From NCBI GenBank assembly GCA_031459615.1, contig JAVKIE010000001.1, positions 62,001-126,000 on the forward strand: a stretch of 64,000 bases of DNA, given 5' to 3'. The stretch is from Calidihabitans tengchongensis. GTDB taxonomy: Bacteria > Sysuimicrobiota > Sysuimicrobiia > Sysuimicrobiales > Kaftiobacteriaceae. Below the pieces are notes generated by a model, which worked only from the letters and a program-made list of their open reading frames with translations, was not told where the DNA came from and did not search any database. Shown in pieces: positions 1 to 7,169 of this stretch (the first letter of the stretch is position 1; the number at the start of each line of letters is the position of its first letter). A program made the position numbers and the translations under genes.

Positions 1-1
1 T

Positions 2-826
2 GCGGACGCCCTGCTGGTGCGGTCGGGGTCGGGCGTGGCCACGCTGGGGCTGCCGGGCTCGGCGGGCGTGCCCGCCGACGCCACCCGCCACACCCTGGTG
101 GCGCCGTACAACGACGCCGGCGCCGTCGAGGACCTGTTCCGGCGGTCCGGAGACGAGATCGCCGCCGTGGTGGTGGAGCCGGTGGCCGCCAACATGGGAG
201 TGGTCCTGCCGCAGCCCGATTTCCTTCCGGCGCTGCGGGAGCTGACCTGGCGGTACGGGGCGGTGCTGATCTTCGACGAGGTCATCACCGGTTTCCGGGT
301 GGCCTGGGGGGGAGCCCAGCGGCGCTACGGCATCCGTCCCGATCTGACCTGCCTGGGCAAGATCATCGGCGGCGGCCTGCCGGTGGGCGCCTACGGCGGC
401 CGGCGCGACCTGATGGACCAGGTGGCGCCCCGGGGACAGGTCTACCAGGCCGGAACCCTGGCCGGCCACCCGGTGGTGATGGCCGCGGGCGCCGCCGTCC
501 TGCGCCGCCTGTCCCAGCCCGGCGTCTACGAGCTGCTGGAGGCCCGCGCCGCCCGCCTGGCCGCCGGCCTGCGGCAGGCTGCGGAGGGCCGGGCCAGCGT
601 GGCGCAGGCCGGAGGCATGCTGACGGTCTTCTTCCGCTCCGCGCCGCCTGCGGACTATGCCCAGGCGCAGGAGTGCGACACCGGCGCCTACGCCGCGTTC
701 TTCCACCGGATGCTGGAGCGGGGCGTCCTGCCGCCGCCGTCCCAGTTTGAGGGATGGTTTCTGACCCTGGCCCACGGCGACCGGGAGATCGACGCGACCG
801 TGGCCGCCGCCGGGGAGGCCGTATGA
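2..826 (+). CDS. hemL: Glutamate-1-semialdehyde 2,1-aminomutase, 3' part (5' end outside window)
   Basis: PLP enzyme that converts glutamate-1-semialdehyde to 5-aminolevulinate, first committed precursor of haem in the C5 pathway. The reading frame is open from base 2, so the gene starts upstream; about 274 residues are visible of a usual 420-430. Family landmarks seen are GSGVATLG near the visible N-terminus, the PLP aspartate region LIFDEVITGFR, and the Schiff-base lysine in CLGKIIGGGLPVGAYGG (about visible residue 120). The usual TLSGNP is TLAGHP here. The stop overlaps the hemE start (ATGA), which supports one hem operon. Identity is secure; the start cannot be seen. Confidence 0.95.
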   Translation, partial: ADALLVRSGSGVATLGLPGSAGVPADATRHTLVAPYNDAGAVEDLFRRSGDEIAAVVVEPVAANMGVVLPQPDFLPALRELTWRYGAVLIFDEVITGFRVAWGGAQRRYGIRPDLTCLGKIIGGGLPVGAYGGRRDLMDQVAPRGQVYQAGTLAGHPVVMAAGAAVLRRLSQPGVYELLEARAARLAAGLRQAAEGRASVAQAGGMLTVFFRSAPPADYAQAQECDTGAYAAFFHRMLERGVLPPPSQFEGWFLTLAHGDREIDATVAAAGEAV

Positions 827-1857
827 CCGACCGCTTCCTGCGCGCGTGCCGCCGCGAGCCGACCGACTGCACGCCGGTGTGGTTCATGCGTCAGGCAGGG
901 CGCAGCCAGCCCGAGTACCGCGCGCTGCGCCGGCGGCTGTCTCTGGAGGAGATCTTCCGCCGCCCCGACCTGGTGGCGGAGGTCACCGTCCGCCCGGTGG
1001 AACAGCTGGGCGTGGACGCGGCCATCGTCTTTGCGGACATCATCCTCCCGCTGCGGAGCCTGGGGGTGGCGGTGGACGTCTGCGAAGGCCGGGGGCCGGT
1101 GGTGGCCGCGCCGGTGCGCACCGCCAGCGCCGTGGAGGCGCTGCGGCTGTGGGCGCCCGATCCGGAGACCTCCGGCGTCCTGGAGGGATTGCGCCTGGCC
1201 GGCCGGGCCTGCCCGGTCCCGGTGATCGGGTTTGCCGGCGGGCCGTTCACCCTGGCCTGCTACCTCGTGGACGGAGGTCCCAGCCGGGACTTCCCCGAGA
1301 CCCGCCGCCTGCTGCACCGGGACCCGGCCCTCTGGCAGGCGCTGATGGCGCGCCTGACCGACGCCACCATCGCCTACCTGCGCGCCCAGATCGCCGCCGG
1401 CGCCCACGCCGTTCAGGTCTTCGACAGCTGGGCGGGCTGCCTGTCACCCCACGACTACGCGCGGGCCGTCGCCCCGTTCATGGGTCGGATCTTCGACGCG
1501 CTGCGGGCGGCGGGCGTGCCATCCATCCACTTCGGGACCGGCACCGCCGGGTTGCTGGAGGCGATGGCGGCCTGCGGCGGGGACGTGATCGGCGTGGACT
1601 GGCGGGTGCGGCTGGCTGACGCGTGGGCCCGCATCGGTCCCCGCGCCATCCAGGGCAACCTGGATCCCGCCGCGGCGGTGGACGACCCGGCGGCCATGGA
1701 GCGGGCGGCGCGCGCCGTCCTGGACGACGCCGCCGGACGGCCGGGCCACATCTTCAACCTGGGCCACGGCGTCCTCCCCCAGACGCCGCCCGAGCACTTG
1801 CGGCGGCTGGCGGAGTTTGTCCACGAGCAGACGGCGTCGGCGGAGGTGCGGGCATGA
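823..1857 (+). CDS. hemE: Uroporphyrinogen decarboxylase
   Basis: Cytosolic enzyme that removes four carboxyl groups from uroporphyrinogen III to give coproporphyrinogen III. The protein is 344 aa, normal for the family. The first family signature is PVWFMRQAGRSQPEY at residues 18-32, with the substrate-binding Arg and Gln; FADIILP carries the conserved aspartate, followed by GFAGGPFTLACY and FDSWAG. The ATG at 823 overlaps the hemL stop by four bases, and the gene's own stop overlaps hemH in the same way, so translation is probably coupled. Longer in-frame starts would run back into hemL and are not needed. Confidence 0.96.
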   Translation: MTDRFLRACRREPTDCTPVWFMRQAGRSQPEYRALRRRLSLEEIFRRPDLVAEVTVRPVEQLGVDAAIVFADIILPLRSLGVAVDVCEGRGPVVAAPVRTASAVEALRLWAPDPETSGVLEGLRLAGRACPVPVIGFAGGPFTLACYLVDGGPSRDFPETRRLLHRDPALWQALMARLTDATIAYLRAQIAAGAHAVQVFDSWAGCLSPHDYARAVAPFMGRIFDALRAAGVPSIHFGTGTAGLLEAMAACGGDVIGVDWRVRLADAWARIGPRAIQGNLDPAAAVDDPAAMERAARAVLDDAAGRPGHIFNLGHGVLPQTPPEHLRRLAEFVHEQTASAEVRA

Positions 1858-2756
1858 CCGGCCTGCTGCTGATGGCCTACGGGACCCCGCGCAGCCTCGA
1901 CGACGTGGAGGCCTACCTCGCCCACATCCGCGGGGGCCGCCGTCCATCGGCGGAGCAGGTGCGTCACCTGCAGGACCGCTACCGCCGCATCGGAGGTCGC
2001 TCTCCCCTGGACGAGATCACCCGCCGCCAGGCCGACGGGGTGGCCGCCCTCCTGCGCGCGCGGGGGTGGCCGGTCCGGCCGTACGTGGGCTACAAGCACG
2101 CGAGCCCGTTCATCGCCGATGCGGTGGCGCAGATGGCCGCCCAGGGTGTGCGCCGGGCTGTGGGGCTGGTCCTGGCTCCCCAGTACTCGCGCCTCAGCGT
2201 CGGCGTCTACCTGGAGGAGGCCGCGGCGGCGGCCGGCCGGGCCGGGATCGCGCTGCGCGGCATCCCGGACTGGCACGACCACCCGGGATTTGTGGCGGCG
2301 GTGGCCGCGCGGGTCGGGGAGGCTCGCCGTGACCTGCCCCAGGCGCCGGTGGTCTTCACGGCCCACAGCCTGCCCGCACGCATCCTGTCCTGGAACGACC
2401 CGTACCCCGAGCAGCTGGCCCGCACCTGCGCCCTGGTGGCCGAACAGGCCGGCGTGGAGGAGTGGACGCTGGCTTACCAGAGCGCCAGTCCCACCGGCGA
2501 GGAATGGATGGGCCCCGACCTGCTGGACGTCCTGCGCAGCCTGCACGCGGCCGGCCGGCGGACGGTGGTGGTCTGCCCGGTGGGGTTTGTCGCCGACCAC
2601 CTGGAGATCCTGTACGACATCGACGTCGAGGCCGCGCGGGTGGCCGCCGAGCTGGGCCTGCGCCTGGTGCGCACCCGCTCGCCGAACGCGGATCCGGATT
2701 TTCTGGCCGCCCTGGCAGACATCGTCGGCGCGTGGCTGGAGGAGGGCGACCGGTGA
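1854..2756 (+). CDS. hemH: Ferrochelatase (protoporphyrin or coproporphyrin III)
   Basis: Inserts Fe2+ into the porphyrin ring. The protein is 300 aa, the compact form without a C-terminal membrane anchor. The two catalytic landmarks are present: FTAHSLP with the metal-binding His at about residue 171, and GFVADHLEILYDID with the conserved Glu at about residue 251. The neighbour hemY is the oxygen-type oxidase, and this hemE-hemH-hemY order is typical of bacteria with the coproporphyrin-dependent pathway, so the true substrate may be coproporphyrin III. The decisive partner HemQ is not in the window. ATG overlaps the hemE stop. Confidence 0.94.
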   Translation: MTGLLLMAYGTPRSLDDVEAYLAHIRGGRRPSAEQVRHLQDRYRRIGGRSPLDEITRRQADGVAALLRARGWPVRPYVGYKHASPFIADAVAQMAAQGVRRAVGLVLAPQYSRLSVGVYLEEAAAAAGRAGIALRGIPDWHDHPGFVAAVAARVGEARRDLPQAPVVFTAHSLPARILSWNDPYPEQLARTCALVAEQAGVEEWTLAYQSASPTGEEWMGPDLLDVLRSLHAAGRRTVVVCPVGFVADHLEILYDIDVEAARVAAELGLRLVRTRSPNADPDFLAALADIVGAWLEEGDR

Positions 2757-4129
2757 GGGTGGTTGTGGTGGGCGGCGGCATCGCCGGTCTCGCCGCCGCC
2801 TGGGCCCTGGACCGCGCCGCGCGCGCGGGGGCGGCGGTGGAGCCCTGGCTGGTGGAGTCCGCAGACCGCCTGGGCGGAAAGGTGCTGACCGAGCGGGTCG
2901 GAGGGTTTCTGGTGGAGGCGGGGCCCGACTCCTTCCTCACGGTCAAGCCCTGGGCCCTGGACCTCTGCCGCGCCCTGGAGCTGTCCGACCGGCTGGTGCA
3001 CCCGCGTCCTCCCCGGCGCCTCTACGTCCTGCACCGGCGGCGCCTGCACCCCCTGCCCGCCGACCTGGCCGGGCTGGTTCCCCGCAGCCTGGCGGCGCTG
3101 GCGGGAAGCTCCCTGTTCTCCTGGACGGACAAGGTCCGCATGGCGCTGGAGGTCCTGGTGCCCGCGCACCCCGACGGCGCCGATGAGTCGGTGGGAGCAT
3201 TCTTCCGGCGCCGGCTGGGTCGGGCGGCAGTGGAGCGGCTGGTGGGGCCGCTGCTGGGCGCCATCTACGGCGGCGACCCTGACCGCCTCAGCCTGGCGGC
3301 GACCGTGCCCCAGTACCGGCGGATGGTGAGCCGCCACGGCAGCCTGCTGCGCGCCGCGCGGACCCTGTCCGGGACGGCGGGGGAGTCGGCCTTTGCCACC
3401 CTCGCCGGCGGGGTGGGCGAGCTGGTGGGGCGCCTGGCGGCGGACCTGCGCCGCACCACGGTCCGCACCGGGTGCCCGGCGCTGGAGGTGGACGCCGACG
3501 GCGCGGGGTACCGGGTGCGTCTGGCCGACGGGAGGACGGTCTCTGCCGACGCGGTGGTGGTGGCCACGCCGGCGCCTCAGGCGGCTGCGCTGCTGCAGAC
3601 GGTGGCCCCCGAGACCGCCGGGTTGCTGCGGACGATCCCCTATGCCCCGGCTGCGGTCGTGTCGGTGGGCGTGGCGCGCGAGCAGGTCGGCCACCCGCTC
3701 GACGGGCACGGCTACCTGGTGGCCCGGGGGGAGGGACTGCTGCACACGGCGTGCACGTGGTCCAGCGCCAAGTGGCCGCACCGGGCGCCGCCCGGGCACG
3801 CGCTGCTGCGCTTCTATGTCGGCGCCCCTCCCGAGGGGGTCGCCGACGGCGCCCTGGCCGCCACGGTCCTGGAGGAAGCCCGGCCCCTGCTGGGCCTGCG
3901 GGGATCTCCGGTCCTCGTGCGGGTCCACCGCTGGGAGCAGGCGCTGCCCCAGTACCGGGTCGGCCACCTGGATCTGGTGGCGGCCATCGAGCGGGATCTG
4001 GATCGCCTGCCCGGCCTGGCGGTCGCCGGAGCGGCGTACCGGGGCGTGGGGCTGCCGGACTGCGTCCGTCAGGGAATGGAGGCGGCCGCCCGGGTCCTGG
4101 CGAAGCAGGCCGACCGGGCGGGGCCGTGA
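2753..4129 (+). CDS. hemY: Protoporphyrinogen/coproporphyrinogen oxidase, HemY (HemG/CgoX) type
   Basis: FAD enzyme that oxidises porphyrinogen to porphyrin late in haem synthesis. It has 458 aa from a GTG start that overlaps the hemH stop (GTGA). The dinucleotide fold VVVGGGIAGLAAAWAL occupies residues 4-19, followed by the family motif EAGPDSFLTVKPWALDLC, and a C-terminal FAD-contact segment VAGAAYRGVGLPDCVRQG. Length and motifs fit the HemY family rather than the flavodoxin-like HemG of enterobacteria. Whether it acts on coproporphyrinogen or protoporphyrinogen cannot be read from the sequence. Confidence 0.93.
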   Translation: MRVVVVGGGIAGLAAAWALDRAARAGAAVEPWLVESADRLGGKVLTERVGGFLVEAGPDSFLTVKPWALDLCRALELSDRLVHPRPPRRLYVLHRRRLHPLPADLAGLVPRSLAALAGSSLFSWTDKVRMALEVLVPAHPDGADESVGAFFRRRLGRAAVERLVGPLLGAIYGGDPDRLSLAATVPQYRRMVSRHGSLLRAARTLSGTAGESAFATLAGGVGELVGRLAADLRRTTVRTGCPALEVDADGAGYRVRLADGRTVSADAVVVATPAPQAAALLQTVAPETAGLLRTIPYAPAAVVSVGVAREQVGHPLDGHGYLVARGEGLLHTACTWSSAKWPHRAPPGHALLRFYVGAPPEGVADGALAATVLEEARPLLGLRGSPVLVRVHRWEQALPQYRVGHLDLVAAIERDLDRLPGLAVAGAAYRGVGLPDCVRQGMEAAARVLAKQADRAGP

Positions 4130-4296
4130 GCGGTTCGTCCCACCGGTGGCGCGTCGCGCGGCCGGCGGTGACCCGCAGCCGGGCCTACCGGTTGACGGTG
4201 GCCCTCCTCCTGGCGATCCTGGCGGCGGGCACCGTGGCGGTGCTGGTCCTGGCCGCGGCCGTGTTGCTGGGAGTGGTACCCTATCCGGGTCGCTGA
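4126..4296 (+). CDS. Small single-pass membrane protein (unknown)
   Basis: A 56-residue product starts at a GTG that overlaps the hemY stop. It has a basic N-terminus (SSHRWRVARPAVTRSRAYR) and one strongly hydrophobic segment of about 30 residues rich in Leu, Ala and Val, ending in VVPYPGR. I do not recognise a family. The four-base overlap is the same coupling used between all the upstream hem genes, which is the main reason to believe it is translated; it could serve as a membrane anchor for the haem enzymes, but that is a guess. Confidence 0.6.
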   Translation: MSGSSHRWRVARPAVTRSRAYRLTVALLLAILAAGTVAVLVLAAAVLLGVVPYPGR

Positions 4297-4310
4297 GGGA
4301 GGGACGCGGG

Positions 4311-5069
4311 ATGACTGCGACGCAGATGCTGCCGTTTCTCTCGTCGGCCGTGATCGCCGTCTTCGCCCTGCTGGTGTTCCGCCGGTACCGGCAGCGGGGC
4401 GGAACCCACCTGCTGCTGTGGGGGGTGGGCCTGGTCATGTTCGGCATCGCCAGCTTCGCCGAGGCGTACTCGGCCCTGGCCTGGCATCCCACGGTCTTCC
4501 GCCTGTGGTACCTCAACGGCGCGATCCTCAACGCTGCCTGGCTGGGGCAGGGGACCGTGTTCCTGCTGGCCCGCCGGAAGTCGGTGGCCCGGGCGCTGCT
4601 GGGTGTCCTGGCCGCGGGGAGCCTCGCGGCCGCCTCCATGGTCTTCACCACACCGCTGGACGCGTCACGCTTCACGCCCGCCGAGCCCCTCAGCGTGCAG
4701 TATCGGGAGGCGACCACGCCCTCGGGGGAGGTCCGTCCCGGCATCCTGCCCCGGGGGGCGCCCGTGCGGCGGATCACGCCCCTGTTCAACATCTACGGCA
4801 CCGTGACCCTGGTGGGCGGAGCGCTGTACTCGGCCTGGCTGCTGTACCGCAAGGAGATCGTCCCCCAGAAGGTGGTGGGCAATATCCTCATCGCGGCGGG
4901 CGCGCTGTCCCTGGCCGCGGCCAGCACCCTGGTGCGGCTGGGGCTGGCCGACGTGCTGTACCTGGCCGAACTGGCCGCGGCGGTCCTGATGTTCGCGGGG
5001 TTCGTGCTGGCCACGGTCCGCGTCCCCTCACCCGCCCCGGCGCCGGCGGCCGGGAGGGCGGCGTCATGA
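4311..5069 (+). CDS. Multi-pass membrane protein, possible sensor (unknown)
   Basis: The 252-aa protein has about seven hydrophobic segments and an external loop of roughly 45 residues around positions 112-160 (DASRFTPAEPLSVQYREATT). No enzyme motif is visible. The ATG is preceded by GAGGGAGGGAC. The layout resembles the seven-helix input modules found at the N-terminus of some sensor proteins, but here no output domain is fused. Instead the stop overlaps the start of an HTH regulator, so the pair may form a membrane-to-DNA signalling unit; that function is inference. Confidence 0.7.
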   Translation: MTATQMLPFLSSAVIAVFALLVFRRYRQRGGTHLLLWGVGLVMFGIASFAEAYSALAWHPTVFRLWYLNGAILNAAWLGQGTVFLLARRKSVARALLGVLAAGSLAAASMVFTTPLDASRFTPAEPLSVQYREATTPSGEVRPGILPRGAPVRRITPLFNIYGTVTLVGGALYSAWLLYRKEIVPQKVVGNILIAAGALSLAAASTLVRLGLADVLYLAELAAAVLMFAGFVLATVRVPSPAPAPAAGRAAS

Positions 5070-5689
5070 CCGCTGCGGCGGAAGCCGAAGCCGCCCGGTG
5101 GCTGACGGTCGGCGAGGCGTGCCGGCTGCTGGGCGTGGATCCGTCCACGCTGCGGGCGTGGACCGACGCCGGCCAGCTGCCGTCCTTCCGCACCCCGGGC
5201 GGACACCGGCGATACCGGCGCGAGGATCTGGAGGCATTCCTGGCCCGCCAGCGCCGGCGCCGGTCCCTGCGGGAGGTGGTGGGGACCCAGGCGGCGCGGC
5301 TGCTGCCCGGCTCCTCCCGCCGGCAGATCCGCCGCCAGATGTGGTACGCGCAGGTGGGACCCGAGGGCGCGGAGCGCCTGCGGCAGATCTGCCGCACCCT
5401 GATGGGGGCGCTGGCCGGTTACCTGGCTGGCGGCCGGCGCCAGGGCCGCGCGCTGCGGGAGGGCGAGGCCGCCGGCCGCGCCCTGGGTCTGGAGGTGGCG
5501 GCCCGCGGGCTGTCTCCCCTGGACGCGGCGCAGGCGTTTCTGTTCTTCAAGGAGGCCATCGTCGAGTCGGTGGCGACGCGGGTGCCCGCGGCGGCGGAGG
5601 AGAAGGTGGCGGCGTTGCGCCGCATCGACGCCTTCCTGGACCGGGTGCTGGTGGAGGTGATGGCCGCCTACGGCCGCGCCCCGGCCTGA
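5066..5689 (+). CDS. MerR/BldC-like helix-turn-helix regulator with C-terminal RsbR-type sensor domain
   Basis: 207 aa. Residues about 12-60 form an excisionase/BldC-type winged helix: WLTVGEACRLLGVDPSTLR, then FRTPGGHRRYRREDLEAFL. A basic linker (RQRRRRSLRE) follows, then an all-helical region of about 130 residues (GYLAGGRRQGRALREGEAAG and the segment to LDRVLVEVMAAYG) resembling the RsbR N-terminal/globin-like sensor fold of other transcription regulators. The start overlaps the stop of the membrane protein upstream. Ligand and targets are unknown. Confidence 0.75.
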   Translation: MTAAAEAEAARWLTVGEACRLLGVDPSTLRAWTDAGQLPSFRTPGGHRRYRREDLEAFLARQRRRRSLREVVGTQAARLLPGSSRRQIRRQMWYAQVGPEGAERLRQICRTLMGALAGYLAGGRRQGRALREGEAAGRALGLEVAARGLSPLDAAQAFLFFKEAIVESVATRVPAAAEEKVAALRRIDAFLDRVLVEVMAAYGRAPA

Positions 5690-5700
5690 CGCCCGGCCGG

Positions 5701-5730
5701 TTGCGCGCCGCCGGAGGCGGTCCGTATACT
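5701..5730 (+). promoter_or_regulatory. Sigma-70-like promoter of the glycosyltransferase operon; transcript probably leaderless
   Basis: TTGCGC (5701-5706) and TATACT (5725-5730) are 18 bases apart. The GTG start codon lies at 5737, six bases after the -10 box, where transcription should begin, and no Shine-Dalgarno sequence fits in between. Confidence 0.6.
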
Positions 5731-5736
5731 GGGTGA

Positions 5737-6492
5737 GTGACTGTCGGGACCGGCCGGATTCGCCGCGCGCTCGTCATCATTCCTGTCTACAACGAAGAGG
5801 CCACCCTGGACCGCGTGCTGGCCGAGGTGCGCCGCCACGCGCCGGACTGCGACGTGGTGGTGGTGGACGACGGGTCCACCGACCGCTCCCCGGACATCCT
5901 GCGGCGCCATCCGGTTGAGGTGATCCGCCACGAGGTCAACCGCGGCTACGGAGCCTCGCTGATCTCGGGATTCCGCCGCGCCGTCGAGGGAGGCTACGAG
6001 GCCGCGGTGACCCTGGACTGCGACGAGCAGCACGAGCCCCGGCAGATCCCCGCATTCCTGGCGGCCCTCGAGCGCGCCGACATCGTCTCGGGCAGCCGGT
6101 ACCTGGACCCGACCCTGCCGGGCGACCCTCCGCCCCCCGACCGCTACCGCATCAACCGGGAGTTCGTGGCGCTGCTGCGGGCGATCACCGGCTATCCGCT
6201 GACCGACGCCTGGTGCGGCTTCAAGGCGTACCGGGGGGAGGCCCTGCGGCTGCTGGAGCTGACCGAGCCCAGCTACGGGATGCCCCTGCAGGTGTGGGTG
6301 CAGGCCGCCGCCCGGGGCCTGCGGGTGGTGGAGCTGCCGGTGGCCCGCATCTACAAGAACCCCCGCCGGACGTTCTGGGGCGGGCTGGATGATCCCGACA
6401 CCCGTCGCGCGTATTACCTGTCGGTGCTGGAGGCGGAGGTGGCCCGCTGGCTGCCCGACCGCCTCCCGCTGGTGCGGGAGAGGACGCCGTGA
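5737..6492 (+). CDS. Family 2 glycosyltransferase (dolichyl-phosphate mannose synthase-like)
   Basis: 251-aa inverting GT-A glycosyltransferase. Seen: VIIPVYNEEATLDRVL at the N-terminus, nucleotide-sugar motif VVVVDDGSTDRSPDIL, LDCDEQHEP as the metal-binding DxD equivalent, and DAWCGFKAYRG later. There are no C-terminal membrane helices, so it is soluble or peripheral. Acceptor and sugar are unknown. Its stop overlaps the start of a LmbE-type deacetylase, which suggests that a sugar is transferred and then N-deacetylated. Bacillithiol and mycothiol pathways use a GT4 enzyme for that step, so this GT2 would not be a standard BshA. Confidence 0.85.
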   Translation: MTVGTGRIRRALVIIPVYNEEATLDRVLAEVRRHAPDCDVVVVDDGSTDRSPDILRRHPVEVIRHEVNRGYGASLISGFRRAVEGGYEAAVTLDCDEQHEPRQIPAFLAALERADIVSGSRYLDPTLPGDPPPPDRYRINREFVALLRAITGYPLTDAWCGFKAYRGEALRLLELTEPSYGMPLQVWVQAAARGLRVVELPVARIYKNPRRTFWGGLDDPDTRRAYYLSVLEAEVARWLPDRLPLVRERTP

Positions 6493-7166
6493 GGATCCTG
6501 GCCATCGGGGCGCATCCCGACGACGTGGAGATCGGCATGGGCGGGGCCGTTCTGATCCTGCGGGCGCAGGGCCACGAGGTGACCGTGTGCGACCTCACCG
6601 ACGGCGAGCCCACGCCCGTGGGCACCCGCGAACGGCGCCTGGCCGAAGCGGCCGCGGCGGCCGGACTGCTGGGAGTCTCCCGCATCACTCTCGACCTGCC
6701 CAACCGGGAGCTGGTGGACTCGATCCCCCACCGGCGCGCCGTCGCCGAGGTGATCCGCCGGGTGCGGCCCGACATCCTGTTCGTGCCCTACTGGGTCGAC
6801 GCCCACCCCGACCATGTGGCCGCCTGCGCGCTGGCCGAGGCCGCGCGGTTCTATGCCAAGCTCACCCACACCACCATTCCCGGCGACCCGGTCTACCCGC
6901 CGCGGGTCATCCACTTCGTGACCAGCCACTACCGGCTGGCGCTGCAGCCGACGTTCATCCTGGACATCTCCCCGGTCATCGACCGCAAGCTCGCCGCCGT
7001 GCGGGCCTACGCCTCCCAGTTCGGTCCCGAGCGGGGAGCGGAGGATTTTGTGGACCGCCTGCGGGACCTCAACCGTTATTATGGCCACCTGATCGGGTGC
7101 GCATACGGTGAGCCGTTCATCTGCCGGGAACCGCTGGGCCTGCGGGGCCTGGACCAGCTGGCCTGA
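6489..7166 (+). CDS. LmbE/PIG-L family N-deacetylase (BshB1-like)
   Basis: 225-aa zinc-dependent deacetylase of N-acetylglucosaminyl-type substrates. The zinc motif is GAHPDDVEIGMGG (residues 7-19), with the third ligand in DAHPDHVAA. Length and the C-terminal segment YGHLIGCAYGEPFI closely resemble BshB1, the GlcNAc-malate deacetylase of bacillithiol synthesis; the FA(E)AF-type ending is IC-REPLGL here. GTG start overlaps the upstream stop. The assignment to the family is firm; bacillithiol synthesis is only a possibility because bshA is not seen. Confidence 0.85.
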   Translation: MRILAIGAHPDDVEIGMGGAVLILRAQGHEVTVCDLTDGEPTPVGTRERRLAEAAAAAGLLGVSRITLDLPNRELVDSIPHRRAVAEVIRRVRPDILFVPYWVDAHPDHVAACALAEAARFYAKLTHTTIPGDPVYPPRVIHFVTSHYRLALQPTFILDISPVIDRKLAAVRAYASQFGPERGAEDFVDRLRDLNRYYGHLIGCAYGEPFICREPLGLRGLDQLA

Positions 7167-7169
7167 GGG

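Noticed and set aside
2474..4792. Minus-strand open frame of 772 codons over hemY
   Set aside because: Antisense shadow of hemY and the membrane protein; composition is typical of a shadow frame.
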